A DNA stretch of 14,473 bases, taken from an uncultured Candidatus Saccharibacteria bacterium. GTDB taxonomy: Bacteria; Patescibacteriota; Saccharimonadia; Saccharimonadales; Saccharimonadaceae. The notes below the pieces were generated by a model, which was given only the letters and a program-made list of their open reading frames with translations, did not search any database and was not told where the DNA came from. Within the stretch, counting starts at the first letter, position 1; each line of letters begins with the position of its first letter. Position numbers and translations under genes: made by a program. Shown here in pieces: positions 6,998 to 14,473 of this stretch. The DNA is taken from assembly GCA_948648655.1 (NCBI GenBank), contig CAPKVJ010000014.1, forward strand, positions 1-14,473, given 5' to 3'.

Positions 6998-8125
6998 ATG
7001 AAAGTAGATAAATCAAAACGCAAAATATGTTTATTAGAGGAGATTTGCTCAATTCGAACAGGAAAAAAAGATGCAAATCATGCCGATGATAATGGATGCT
7101 ATCCGTTTTTCACTTGTGGAGCAATCCCTTTAAAATCTACCACATATTCTTTTGAAGGAGCCAATTTAATTGTTCCCGGTAATGGCGATATAGGTAGATG
7201 CTTCTACTATGATGGTAAAATAGAAGCATATCAACGCACATATGTCATTCAGCTGAAAGATAATTCAAATATAGATACAAAGTATCTATATTCAATATTT
7301 AAAGCCTGTTGGAAATCGTACATTGAGAATAAAATTCTTGGTGCTGCAATGCCTTATATAAAACTAGGGCATCTTAATTCATTTCCTATTCCAATCTATG
7401 ATTTGGATATTCAATTGTTAATCACCTCAGAGTTAGATGCAATGCAGGCAATGATTGACGGCTACAAGGCGCAGATAGCCGACCTTGATGCCCTCGCTCA
7501 ATCTATCTTTCATAACACATTCGGCAATGTTGCAATTAACGATAAATGTTGGAATATTATACCAATGGGGCAACTTGGGAACTTTAAGAATGGATTAAAC
7601 TATAGTAAAGAAGAAAGAGGCAAGTCCGTAAAAATAATAGGCGTTGGAGATTTCCATTGCATTAAATGTATTTCTTCATTTGACAATATATCCTATATCG
7701 AAGTTGAAGACACGCCACAAGAATATTTACTTCATAATGAAGATATTATATTTGTACGTTCTAATGGAAACAAAAATTTGGTTGGCAGATGCTTGGAAGT
7801 TTTTCCTAATAATACAGAAGTAACTTTCAGTGGATTCTGCATTCGATTTAGAAAATCTGTTGAGATTATAAATAAGTACTTAATATCATTATTAACGGAT
7901 ATTGAATTTAAGAACACTCATATTTTGAAATCTAATGGCATCGGTATTCAAAATATTAACCAAAAATTATTGAGTAGTTTACCGATACCTGTACCTCCGA
8001 TTGATATTCAGAAAAAATATGCCATACAAGTCGAAGCCATCGAAAAGCAAAAAGAGTTAATTCGCCAGCAATTAACCGATGCCGAAACCCTAATGGCAGA
8101 ACGGATGCAATATTATTTCTCCTAA
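6998..8125 (+). CDS. hsdS: Type I restriction-modification specificity subunit HsdS
   Basis: This 375-aa protein selects the bipartite target sequence for the methylase and restriction complex. It has the normal two-half layout. Target recognition domain 1 spans about 10-132 and ends in the typical FPIPIYDLDIQ. The central coiled-coil spacer covers about 143-172. Target recognition domain 2 spans about 185-335 and ends in LPIPVPPIDIQ. The C-terminal coil covers about 336-372. The protein looks complete. Both recognition domains are encoded by AT-rich DNA, while the central spacer (about 7430-7510) has GC similar to hsdM, a mosaic that suggests domain exchange. No second hsdS fragment or inverted repeat pair is seen, so phase variation by inversion is not supported within the window. 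The recognition sequence cannot be read from the protein. Confidence 0.95.
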   Translation: MKVDKSKRKICLLEEICSIRTGKKDANHADDNGCYPFFTCGAIPLKSTTYSFEGANLIVPGNGDIGRCFYYDGKIEAYQRTYVIQLKDNSNIDTKYLYSIFKACWKSYIENKILGAAMPYIKLGHLNSFPIPIYDLDIQLLITSELDAMQAMIDGYKAQIADLDALAQSIFHNTFGNVAINDKCWNIIPMGQLGNFKNGLNYSKEERGKSVKIIGVGDFHCIKCISSFDNISYIEVEDTPQEYLLHNEDIIFVRSNGNKNLVGRCLEVFPNNTEVTFSGFCIRFRKSVEIINKYLISLLTDIEFKNTHILKSNGIGIQNINQKLLSSLPIPVPPIDIQKKYAIQVEAIEKQKELIRQQLTDAETLMAERMQYYFS

Positions 8126-8139
8126 AACAAGACAACGGT

Positions 8140-9159
8140 ATGAAAGAGATAGATAAAAGACTAATAGAGACCATCAACCGATATGCCGCTTCGGGGATAG
8201 ACCAGCAGGTGGATTATGAGAAATTCTATCTCTATTCACTGATTACCCATTCTACGGCTATCGAAGGTTCGACTGTTACCGAAGTAGAAAACCAGCTGTT
8301 GTTTGACGAGGGAATTGCAGCCAAAGGTAGAAGCCTGAACGAGCAGATGATGAATGTGGATTTGAAAAACGCATACTTCTATGGCTTTGAATGGGCGAAA
8401 ATAGGACAGCCATATACAGTTGAGTTTTTGTGCGAATTGTCTGCCAAAGTCATGCGCCGTACAGGTTCGGAATACTCCACGATGGGCGGCAGTTTCGATT
8501 CCTCCAAAGGAGAATTGCGACAGTGCAATGTAAGTGCCGGAATCGGAGGCAGAAGTTATTTGGCATTTCAAAAAGTACCTAAAGCAACAGCCGACTTTTG
8601 CGATTGGTTAAACGGAGAGCTGGCATCTGTAGATAGAAGCGATATAGCGGCATGTTATCGGTTGAGTTTTGAAGCGCACTTTCGGCTTGTCACCATTCAT
8701 CCGTGGGTTGATGGCAACGGACGTACAACCCGATTGCTGATGAACATCGTACAACGACAGTTAGGCCTTATCCCGTCTATTGTTACAAAAGAGGCTAAAG
8801 GCGAATACATTCAGGCTTTGATTGACAGTCGTGAGCAGGAAGACAGCACCATTGTACAAAATGTAATGCTCACCCAACATATCACCAATCTTGAAAATCG
8901 GATTCTACAGTATCAACAAAGCATGAATGATACTGTAAAAGAAGATGGTGATACTGTAAATGATACTGCAACGCCTAAAGACACCACAACCCGACTCATT
9001 GCAGCCATTAAAGAACATCCTGAATATACATACGATGAGTATGCCAAACTCCTGAATATCGGCCGTGCCACTGTTGCACGACATATCAAGAAATTGAATG
9101 GAACGGTCATTCAGCGCATCGGATCGGACAAGGATGGTTATTGGAAATTTATAGAATGA
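8140..9159 (+). CDS. fic: Fic family AMP-transferase with C-terminal winged helix, inside the RM operon
   Basis: This 339-aa Fic-domain protein probably transfers AMP from ATP to a hydroxyl side chain of a target protein. The active-site motif HPWVDGNGRTTR spans 187-198, with catalytic H187, D191, and R195/R198 that bind phosphate. The N-terminal part carries STAIEG (38-43), matching the class II inhibitory motif [S/T]xxxE[G/N]; E42 should block ATP binding until relieved. A short Asp/Thr repeat linker (about 262-282) leads to a winged helix-turn-helix (about 284-336, YAKLLNIGRATVARHIKKL), so it may bind DNA. It lies 14 bases after hsdS and 7 before hsdR, with no promoter visible between, and so is an integral part of the restriction operon. 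Its target is unknown: HsdR, HsdM or a host protein are all possible. Confidence 0.95.
   Translation: MKEIDKRLIETINRYAASGIDQQVDYEKFYLYSLITHSTAIEGSTVTEVENQLLFDEGIAAKGRSLNEQMMNVDLKNAYFYGFEWAKIGQPYTVEFLCELSAKVMRRTGSEYSTMGGSFDSSKGELRQCNVSAGIGGRSYLAFQKVPKATADFCDWLNGELASVDRSDIAACYRLSFEAHFRLVTIHPWVDGNGRTTRLLMNIVQRQLGLIPSIVTKEAKGEYIQALIDSREQEDSTIVQNVMLTQHITNLENRILQYQQSMNDTVKEDGDTVNDTATPKDTTTRLIAAIKEHPEYTYDEYAKLLNIGRATVARHIKKLNGTVIQRIGSDKDGYWKFIE
8929..8970 (+). repeat. Short direct repeats in the Fic linker
   Basis: GATACTGTAAA occurs at 8929-8939 and again at 8950-8960, and a third partial copy GATACTGCA lies at 8962-8970. They encode the repeated DTV/DTA residues of the linker between the Fic domain and the winged helix. 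Such runs can change length by slippage, which would alter linker length if in frame. Confidence 0.6.
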
Positions 9160-9166
9160 TTGAGTT

Positions 9167-12100
9167 ATGAGGAATTTCGACATCATAAAAGACATTGACG
9201 GATTAAGAACAATTTATCGTTATTGTGCTACGGCAGAGGATTTTCAAGTAGCTAATCCAATGGTCTCAGCCACGCAGGCACGACTTGCATTGGAAACGAT
9301 GGTAAAGACCGTTTATCGCCTAAAAGGATGGCAAATAGGCGAACGTGCCTCATTGCTTTCGCTCACCACCGATGAACGCTTCACGGCATTTATAGACAGC
9401 GAAGACTTGATGAAGCGCATTCACTATGTGCGCAAAATCGGAAACAATGCTGCACACGCCAGTGACGGATTTGTGGGGCGCAGAGAGTCTTTCTTTGCTG
9501 TACTAAATCTCTATTACATCATTGGTTCCATCCTATTGGCTTGGCAGGTGATTGACACATTGCCAGACTTTGACAAAGAGCTGATTCCCCAATCACCCCA
9601 ACCAAGCAACCTTGCCGTTGTTCCTCAAACAGAGCAAGCATCTTCTGCTACCACGCAGACTGCCGATACTGCCGCAAAAGCGGTGAAAGAAAGTTCAGAT
9701 GCACAACCTACAACGGTGGATGCCCAGCCTGTTGTAAACGACCTCTCGGAAGCAGAAACCCGAAAATTGTATATCGACCTGTTGCTTCACGAGGCAGGTT
9801 GGAATGTATCTGGACATAAGGGTGAAATCATCCCCCGCCATGCCGGAATAGAGATAGAGGTACAGGGTATGCCCAATGAGAGCGGTGTGGGATATGCGGA
9901 CTATGTACTGTTTGATGCAGACGGAACGCCACTGGCTGTAGTGGAAGCCAAGCGCACCAGTGTAGATGCGACAGCTGGTCGCCATCAAGCGGAATTGTAT
10001 GCCGATCGTCTGGCTAAACACTACGCCTGTCCTCATCCTGTTATCTACTACACCAATGGTTTTGAAACCCATATAATAGATGGTATCGGTTATCCGTCAC
10101 GCAAAGTGATGGGATTCCATACCATTGACGAATTGCGCAGAATGATAGCACAACGGAGTCGCAACGACATTACCGACTTGCAGATTTCGGACAAGATAAC
10201 CAATCGCAACTACCAAAAGCGAGTGATTGAATCAGTGTGCAAACATTATAACGACAAGCATCGTCGTGCCCTGCTTGTGATGGCTACTGGTACGGGAAAG
10301 ACGCGTATCAGTATCTCACTCGTCGATGTGTTGGTGCGAAACAATTGGGTAAAGAATGTGTTGTTCCTTGCCGACCGTATCGAACTGGTCAATCAGGCAA
10401 AAAAGAATTATACAAAGTTATTGCCCAACATGACAGTCAGTTCCTTACGTGACAGCGATGTGGATATATCGGCACGTATCCTTTTCTCCACTTATCAGAC
10501 CATGATAGGACATTTGGACAGGGATACCAAGACATTCTCATTAGGCAGATTTGACCTTATCATCATTGACGAAGCACACCGCAGTGTGTTTGGCAAATAT
10601 GGAGCAATCTTTGAGTATTTCGATGGACTGCTCTTAGGACTGACGGCAACCCCTCGTGATGAAGTTGACCGCTCTACATACGACCTCTTCGGTATGGAGC
10701 AAGGCGAGCCGACCGACAGTTACGAATATGACGAAGCGGTAGCTGATGGCTATCTGAACCCATTCAAGGCAATAAAAGACAACTCAAAAATTCTGACTAC
10801 AGGAATTGACCCCGAACAACTTACTCCGGAAGAACGGGAGCAATTGGAAGAGATTTTCGAGTATGAGAAGATGAAAGCAGGATTGGAGCCAGATGAACCG
10901 TACAGCCGCACCATTAACGCAACGGAGATATTCAAATACATCTTCAACCAAGACACCGTAGATCATGTGCTGAACCGCCTGATGAACGATGGAATCCGAG
11001 TGAAAGACGATACCATGATAGGCAAAACCATCATATTCGCCTATAACCACAAACATGCCGTGTTCATAGCCGAACGGTTTACCGCACTTTACCCCGACTT
11101 GGGAGCGGACTTCTGCCGAGTAATTGATAATTACGAGAAATATTCATCCGACCTAATTGATAAGTTTGCCGATGCAGAAAAGCAACCACAAATTGCCGTA
11201 TCTGTAGATATGCTCGACACGGGCATTGATGTGCCTGAAATCGTAAACTTGGTTTTCTTCAAACCTATCCACTCCAAGATAAAGTTCTGGCAGATGATAG
11301 GCAGAGGCACACGTCTGTGTGAGAACCTGTTTGGCGAAGGCAGAGATAAGGAAGAATTTTTAATCTTCGACTTCTATCGAAACTTTGAATATTTTGAGAT
11401 GAACCCCGAAGGTGCCAAGCCCACCAAATCGCAATCCATCGTAAGCCTGCTTTTTAATCTTCGCACGGATATTAAATTCGCCTTACAGGATGGAGCGTAT
11501 CAAAGTAAGGAGGAATCAAAGGCTTTTCACGACAACCTTGCCGACATATTACACAAGCAGGTAGCCGAACTGAACAGAAATCGGATTGATGTGCGCCTTC
11601 AACTGAGAGCTGTAGAAACATACGCCATGCCGGAAGCTATGACCTGTTTGACTCTTGGTGATGTGGCGGCAATGAAAGGAAATATCTCACCTTTATTCAA
11701 AAATGCAACGACAGACACTTCTGCTTTAAAGTTTGACGCTCTTGTACTTAAATCTCAACTTGCATTGGTTGATGAAACGGTCAACTCCACATCATCTGAG
11801 CGGAAAATAATGGATATAGCCGGTTATCTCAAAGAGAAGAAAGCCTCCATTCCGCAAGTGATGGCCAAGATGGATGTGCTGAACGAGGTGCTGTCCGCTC
11901 ATTTCTGGGAATCTAAAAGTCTTGGCTCGCTTGAACGCATCAGACGGGAGCTTCGTGAGCTTATCCAATACTTGGATGGCGGCACGGCAGGACAAACATT
12001 TACCATCAATGTAACGGATACCTTTGAAGAAGATAATTCAGGTGTTAATATAACCCCTATCCGTACCTATCGCCGCAGGGTGGAGGACTACCTCAAAGAA

Positions 12101-12517
12101 CATCTGTCAGACGATGACACTTTGCAGAAGATATACCACCTTGAACCGTTGTCTGAACAGGACATTGCTCGATTGGAACAAATTTTCTGGGAAGAATTAG
12201 GATCCAAAGAAGAATTTGATGCACAAACAAAAACAAAGCCTTATCAGCATAACGTGGCTGCTTTCATCCGTTCCATCATTGGTATAGAACAGGAAGCAGC
12301 ATTAGAGAAATATCGTGCATTGATTCATGGTGCGGAACTAACCCGTATGCAAGAGGAGTATCTGCGTACACTCATCCGCTATGTATGTGAGAATGGCGAT
12401 ATTGCCACTGTGGTATTACAACAACCGCCATTCAATAAGTTTACCACCATTTTCCGTGATAGTCCAAAATCGCTTATTGATTATGTAAAACTTATCAGTC
12501 AGGTGATTGCAGCATAA
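9167..12517 (+). CDS. hsdR: Type I restriction endonuclease subunit HsdR
   Basis: This 1116-aa motor and nuclease subunit cuts unmethylated DNA after translocation with HsdM and HsdS. Residues 1-130 form a DUF4145-like N-terminal domain. A linker rich in Ser, Thr, Gln and Ala follows (about 140-190). The HSDR_N nuclease core contains the PD-(D/E)xK residues D245 and ExK at E260-K262. Helicase motif I is ATGTGKT (373-379), motif II is DEAH (468-471), motif III is TAT (493-495). Motif V is near DTGIDVP (684-690), and motif VI is QMIGRGTR (709-716). The rest is the C-terminal helical region that binds the methylase (EcoEI_R_C-like). All active-site residues are present and the frame is intact. 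It starts 7 bases after fic, so expression is probably shared with hsdM-hsdS-fic. Confidence 0.96.
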   Translation: MRNFDIIKDIDGLRTIYRYCATAEDFQVANPMVSATQARLALETMVKTVYRLKGWQIGERASLLSLTTDERFTAFIDSEDLMKRIHYVRKIGNNAAHASDGFVGRRESFFAVLNLYYIIGSILLAWQVIDTLPDFDKELIPQSPQPSNLAVVPQTEQASSATTQTADTAAKAVKESSDAQPTTVDAQPVVNDLSEAETRKLYIDLLLHEAGWNVSGHKGEIIPRHAGIEIEVQGMPNESGVGYADYVLFDADGTPLAVVEAKRTSVDATAGRHQAELYADRLAKHYACPHPVIYYTNGFETHIIDGIGYPSRKVMGFHTIDELRRMIAQRSRNDITDLQISDKITNRNYQKRVIESVCKHYNDKHRRALLVMATGTGKTRISISLVDVLVRNNWVKNVLFLADRIELVNQAKKNYTKLLPNMTVSSLRDSDVDISARILFSTYQTMIGHLDRDTKTFSLGRFDLIIIDEAHRSVFGKYGAIFEYFDGLLLGLTATPRDEVDRSTYDLFGMEQGEPTDSYEYDEAVADGYLNPFKAIKDNSKILTTGIDPEQLTPEEREQLEEIFEYEKMKAGLEPDEPYSRTINATEIFKYIFNQDTVDHVLNRLMNDGIRVKDDTMIGKTIIFAYNHKHAVFIAERFTALYPDLGADFCRVIDNYEKYSSDLIDKFADAEKQPQIAVSVDMLDTGIDVPEIVNLVFFKPIHSKIKFWQMIGRGTRLCENLFGEGRDKEEFLIFDFYRNFEYFEMNPEGAKPTKSQSIVSLLFNLRTDIKFALQDGAYQSKEESKAFHDNLADILHKQVAELNRNRIDVRLQLRAVETYAMPEAMTCLTLGDVAAMKGNISPLFKNATTDTSALKFDALVLKSQLALVDETVNSTSSERKIMDIAGYLKEKKASIPQVMAKMDVLNEVLSAHFWESKSLGSLERIRRELRELIQYLDGGTAGQTFTINVTDTFEEDNSGVNITPIRTYRRRVEDYLKEHLSDDDTLQKIYHLEPLSEQDIARLEQIFWEELGSKEEFDAQTKTKPYQHNVAAFIRSIIGIEQEAALEKYRALIHGAELTRMQEEYLRTLIRYVCENGDIATVVLQQPPFNKFTTIFRDSPKSLIDYVKLISQVIAA

Positions 12518-12524
12518 ATAAATA

Positions 12525-12559
12525 TTTGTATAATCGGATGCACTATAACATATAATTTG
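12525..12559 (+). promoter_or_regulatory. Possible promoter before the YdeI-like gene
   Basis: TTTG at 12525-12528 is followed 22 bases later by TATAATTTG at 12551-12559, which resembles the Bacteroidetes TTTG...TAnnTTTG promoter with one extra base in the -7 box and slightly long spacing. It lies in the only gap of any size (55 bases) between hsdR and the next gene. No hairpin terminator is visible in the gap. Confidence 0.35.
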
Positions 12560-12572
12560 AATTACGAGTAAT

Positions 12573-13004
12573 ATGGAAATTATCAATCTACTGGACTTCA
12601 CAGACCGCATCGAGCTGAGAAATTGGCTGAAGGCTAACCACAACCAAGCGAAATCGTGTTGGGTTATCACTTCACGCTCTAAACAGCCTACATACAAATG
12701 TATTCCATACATTGAGGTCGTTGAGGAAGCATTATGCTTCGGGTGGATTGATTCAACTATAAAGAAATTACCTGACGGACGTCTTGTACAACGGCTTTCA
12801 CCTCGTCGAAAAAGAAGTCATTGGACTGAATTAAACAAAGAACGCTGTATAAATCTTGAAGACCGAGGGCTTGGGCTTATGACAGATGCCGGACGACAAG
12901 CATTTGAAAGAGCCTATTCCTATGAAATAGTTCCGAAAGGCTCTCTTATGGAAGAAATTATCAGGAAGCATGATAAAGAATTGAGACCGGATTTATATAA
13001 GTAA
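12573..13004 (+). CDS. YdeI/OmdA-like family protein
   Basis: This 143-aa protein carries the family signature blocks: an N-terminal segment with NWLKANH (17-23) and CWVI (29-32), then VEEALCFGWIDS (50-61), and SPRRKRSHWTELNKER (76-91) followed by LMTDAGR (102-108). Proteins of this family (bacterial YdeI, OmdA) are annotated as possible bacteriocin-protection or OmpD-associated proteins, with no firm biochemistry. Typical members are about 190 aa, so this one has a shorter C-terminus, ending just after a charged helix (123-140). The reading frame itself looks intact. Its base composition is between hsdR and the AT-rich genes. A role in the island is not evident; it may be unrelated cargo. 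Confidence 0.8.
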   Translation: MEIINLLDFTDRIELRNWLKANHNQAKSCWVITSRSKQPTYKCIPYIEVVEEALCFGWIDSTIKKLPDGRLVQRLSPRRKRSHWTELNKERCINLEDRGLGLMTDAGRQAFERAYSYEIVPKGSLMEEIIRKHDKELRPDLYK

Positions 13005-13032
13005 GCTTTCGCAATTCTAAAATGTACTAAGG

Positions 13033-14049
13033 ATGATTGAAGAAAATAACATATTCCCTATCCGCTCTGATTTTGAGCAGATAAAAAAGCAAAATGAAAG
13101 CGGTTCAGAGTATTGGACTTCTCGTGATTTGTGCGTTGCATTAGGCTATAGTACCTATCAAAAATTTACACGCACCATAAACAAGGCTATTGCGATAGCC
13201 AGTCATAAAAGACTTAATATAGCCGACCATTTCAACCATATGGTTGAAATGGTCAAATTAGGCTCCGGCTCAATCCGAAAAGTAGAAAATATACATTTAT
13301 CACGCATGGCTTGTCTGATAATTGCAGAAAATGCCGATGGCAAAAAGCCACAAGTACAAATGGCAAGAGAATATTTCAGACAGGAGACACCTACTACTGA
13401 ATTGCTTAGCCATAGCCTATCATCCAATATTTTACTCTACAAAACAAAGCAAGGAGAGACACGAATTGAAGTTATTTTCAACAGTGAAACTTTTTGGATG
13501 TCACAAAAGCGTATGGCTGATTTGTTTGGAGTAGATGTGCGCACTATCAACTATCATCTTGGGCAGATTTATGAATCAGGCGAGCTTACCAAAGAGGCAA
13601 CTATCCGAAAAATTGGGATAGTTCAATCAGAAGGAGAACGAGACGTAGAACGGACACCATTGTTCTATAATTTGGATGCAATCATTGCCGTAGGCTATCG
13701 TGTGAACAGTTACCAAGCCACTCAATTCAGAATTTGGGCGACATCTGTTTTGAAAGAAATGATAATCAAAGGATTCGTGTTAGATGATGAACGATTGAAA
13801 CAAGGAAAACATTTTGGCAAAGATTATTTTGATGATTTATTAGAACGCATCCGGGAAATACGTGCTTCAGAACGCCGATATTATCAAAAAATCACTGATG
13901 TATATGCCGAATGTAGTGCCGATGGGCTGTTACCCATCAAACGGCTGCTGAAATCGTATATTCAAGAGCAGATGCCAAAATGCCTCACATGGGACTTACC
14001 ACTTGGAAAAATGCACCTGATGGCAGAGTTCAAAAGTCAGACACAATAG
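13033..14049 (+). CDS. DinD-like/RhuM fusion protein, C-terminus lost by deletion and frameshift
   Basis: The 338-aa frame has two recognisable parts. Residues about 13-115 resemble the N-terminus of E. coli DinD (FEQIK, EYWTSRDLCVALGY at 27-39, DHF...EMV at 65-74, GSGSIRKVE at 77-85, LSRMACLIIAEN at 89-100). Residues about 134-297 are the RhuM family core (TFWMSQKRMADLFGVD at 153-168, FYNLDAIIAVGYRVNS at 211-226, QFRIWAT at 231-237, DYFDDLLERIREIRASERR at 264-282). After ECSAD (293-297) the family similarity stops and the last 41 residues are out-of-frame sequence. The rest of RhuM continues in another frame (next entry). RhuM proteins were named from Salmonella and have no firm function; DinD is an SOS-induced protein. 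The product is therefore probably a non-functional or altered truncated protein. The DinD-like fusion could be native to this lineage or a secondary event. Confidence 0.75.
   Translation: MIEENNIFPIRSDFEQIKKQNESGSEYWTSRDLCVALGYSTYQKFTRTINKAIAIASHKRLNIADHFNHMVEMVKLGSGSIRKVENIHLSRMACLIIAENADGKKPQVQMAREYFRQETPTTELLSHSLSSNILLYKTKQGETRIEVIFNSETFWMSQKRMADLFGVDVRTINYHLGQIYESGELTKEATIRKIGIVQSEGERDVERTPLFYNLDAIIAVGYRVNSYQATQFRIWATSVLKEMIIKGFVLDDERLKQGKHFGKDYFDDLLERIREIRASERRYYQKITDVYAECSADGLLPIKRLLKSYIQEQMPKCLTWDLPLGKMHLMAEFKSQTQ
13225..13254. repeat. Perfect 30-bp palindrome inside the DinD-like coding region
   Basis: The half-site GACCATTTCAACCAT (13225-13239) is followed directly by its exact reverse complement (13240-13254), centred on the ATATs of CATATG. 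The palindrome covers exactly ten codons, D65 to V74, and is in phase, so both strands read the same ten residues. In RNA it can form a 13-bp stem with a 4-base loop. The outer nine bases of each arm encode the conserved DHF and EMV of the family, which happen to be reverse complements; the inner six bases of each arm are not explained by conservation. Confidence 0.95.
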
Positions 14050-14369
14050 TTGCCAAAAACTACTTGTCCGACAAGGAAGCCTCTGCCTTAAATCATCTAT
14101 CAACTGCATTCCTTGATTTTGCGGAACTTCGTGCAGAACGACAGATTATTACCACGATGGCAGACTGGAAAAAACAATTGGATGAGTTCTTGGCTTTATA
14201 CAAATATGACACCTTGAATAATGCTGGAACTATTTCCGCAGAACAAGCGAAAGAAAAAGCATACGCTGAATACGACAAATTCCGCTTGATTCAAGACAAA
14301 GAATATCTTTCTGATTTTGACAAGGAAATCAAGGTGTGGAAAGAAAAAGGGTTGTTTGGCGAAGATTAA
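13923..14369 (+). pseudogene. Frameshifted C-terminal remnant of the RhuM domain
   Basis: From about 13923, in a frame different from the upstream gene, the sequence reads WAVTHQTAAEIVYSRADAK, then MPHMGLTTWKNAPDGR from the ATG at 13980, then VQKSDTIVAKNYLS, and runs to a stop at 14367-14369. This is the standard C-terminal half of RhuM proteins. The only stretch missing from the family pattern is roughly 20 residues including the FFxTVQNK block, between ECSAD of the upstream frame and WAVTHQ here. A deletion of roughly 60-65 bases, not a multiple of three, at about 13921-13924 explains both the loss and the frame change. A 129-aa protein could be started at 13980, but no good ribosome binding site precedes it, so I treat it as a gene remnant. 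Confidence 0.75.
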
Positions 14370-14403
14370 TTCTATCTATAAGTACTATTAACAGGAACAT
14401 AAG

Positions 14404-14473
14404 ATGAATTATAGCAACGCATTCTCACTATCTTTTCCCGAAGCCAAGACAATCATTGTTTCGGGGGATATTC
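14404..14473 (+). CDS. Start of a probable metallophosphoesterase (partial at the window edge)
   Basis: An ATG at 14404 opens a frame that stays open to the end of the window (23 codons). The predicted start is MNYSNAFSLSF, and the visible end reads TIIVSGDI. A hydrophobic strand leading into GDI is how calcineurin-like phosphoesterases begin, where the next residue would be the metal-binding histidine of GDxH. That histidine is outside the window, so the family call is tentative. It lies 34 bases after the RhuM remnant. Confidence 0.4.
   Translation, partial: MNYSNAFSLSFPEAKTIIVSGDI

Noticed and set aside
6998..8125. Phase-variable hsdS inversion system
   Set aside because: No second or partial hsdS, no inverted repeats around the recognition domains and no invertase gene are present in the window.
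13900..14060. Simple single-base sequencing error in RhuM
   Set aside because: Shifting one base would rejoin the frames but would still leave about 20 conserved residues missing, so a real deletion explains the data better.
1..14473. CRISPR array, tRNA or rRNA genes, insertion sequence or integrase
   Set aside because: No spaced direct repeats of CRISPR size, no cloverleaf or rRNA-like segment, and no transposase or recombinase motif was seen. Gaps between genes are all under 100 bases.

Overview
The window looks like Bacteroidales DNA (Bacteroides, Parabacteroides, Prevotella or relatives). The signs are a Bacteroides-type mobilization relaxase, a perfect match to the Bacteroidetes -7 promoter element (TAnnTTTG), and mostly weak Shine-Dalgarno signals. 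All genes read on the + strand and are tightly packed. The region reads as a defence island carried next to the mobilization genes of an integrative or mobilizable element. This assignment is inference from sequence features, not a database match.

Layout. (1) 1-1398: tail of a probable mobilization accessory gene, a complete HUH-type relaxase and an unrecognised 134-aa protein, closed by a strong intrinsic terminator at 1415-1446. (2) 1495-5464: an AT-rich, four-gene operon that starts from its own promoter: an unrecognised 238-aa helical protein, a 66-aa Cro/CI-type regulator, a SIR2-like NADase and a HerA-type hexameric ATPase. The last three reading frames overlap. The SIR2 and HerA pair is a known two-gene anti-phage arrangement; the two upstream genes are not part of the standard description. 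(3) 5497-12517: a complete type I restriction-modification operon, hsdM-hsdS-fic-hsdR, with a self-inhibited (class II) Fic AMP-transferase fused to a winged helix between hsdS and hsdR. (4) 12573-14473: a YdeI/OmdA-like protein, then a DinD-like/RhuM fusion gene broken by a deletion plus frameshift, then the first 23 codons of a probable metallophosphoesterase.

How it fits together. The relaxase would let the element be mobilised by a helper conjugation system. The cargo gives two layers of defence: DNA discrimination by methylation and cleavage (HsdMSR), and a likely NAD+-depleting response from SIR2-HerA. The Fic protein may modulate the restriction enzyme or the host. The broken RhuM gene shows that the right-hand side is decaying or being remodelled.

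The strongest items for follow-up are the 238-aa and HTH genes locked into the SIR2-HerA operon, the Fic gene inside the RM operon, the deletion-inactivated DinD-RhuM fusion, and an exactly in-frame perfect 30-bp palindrome inside that gene.
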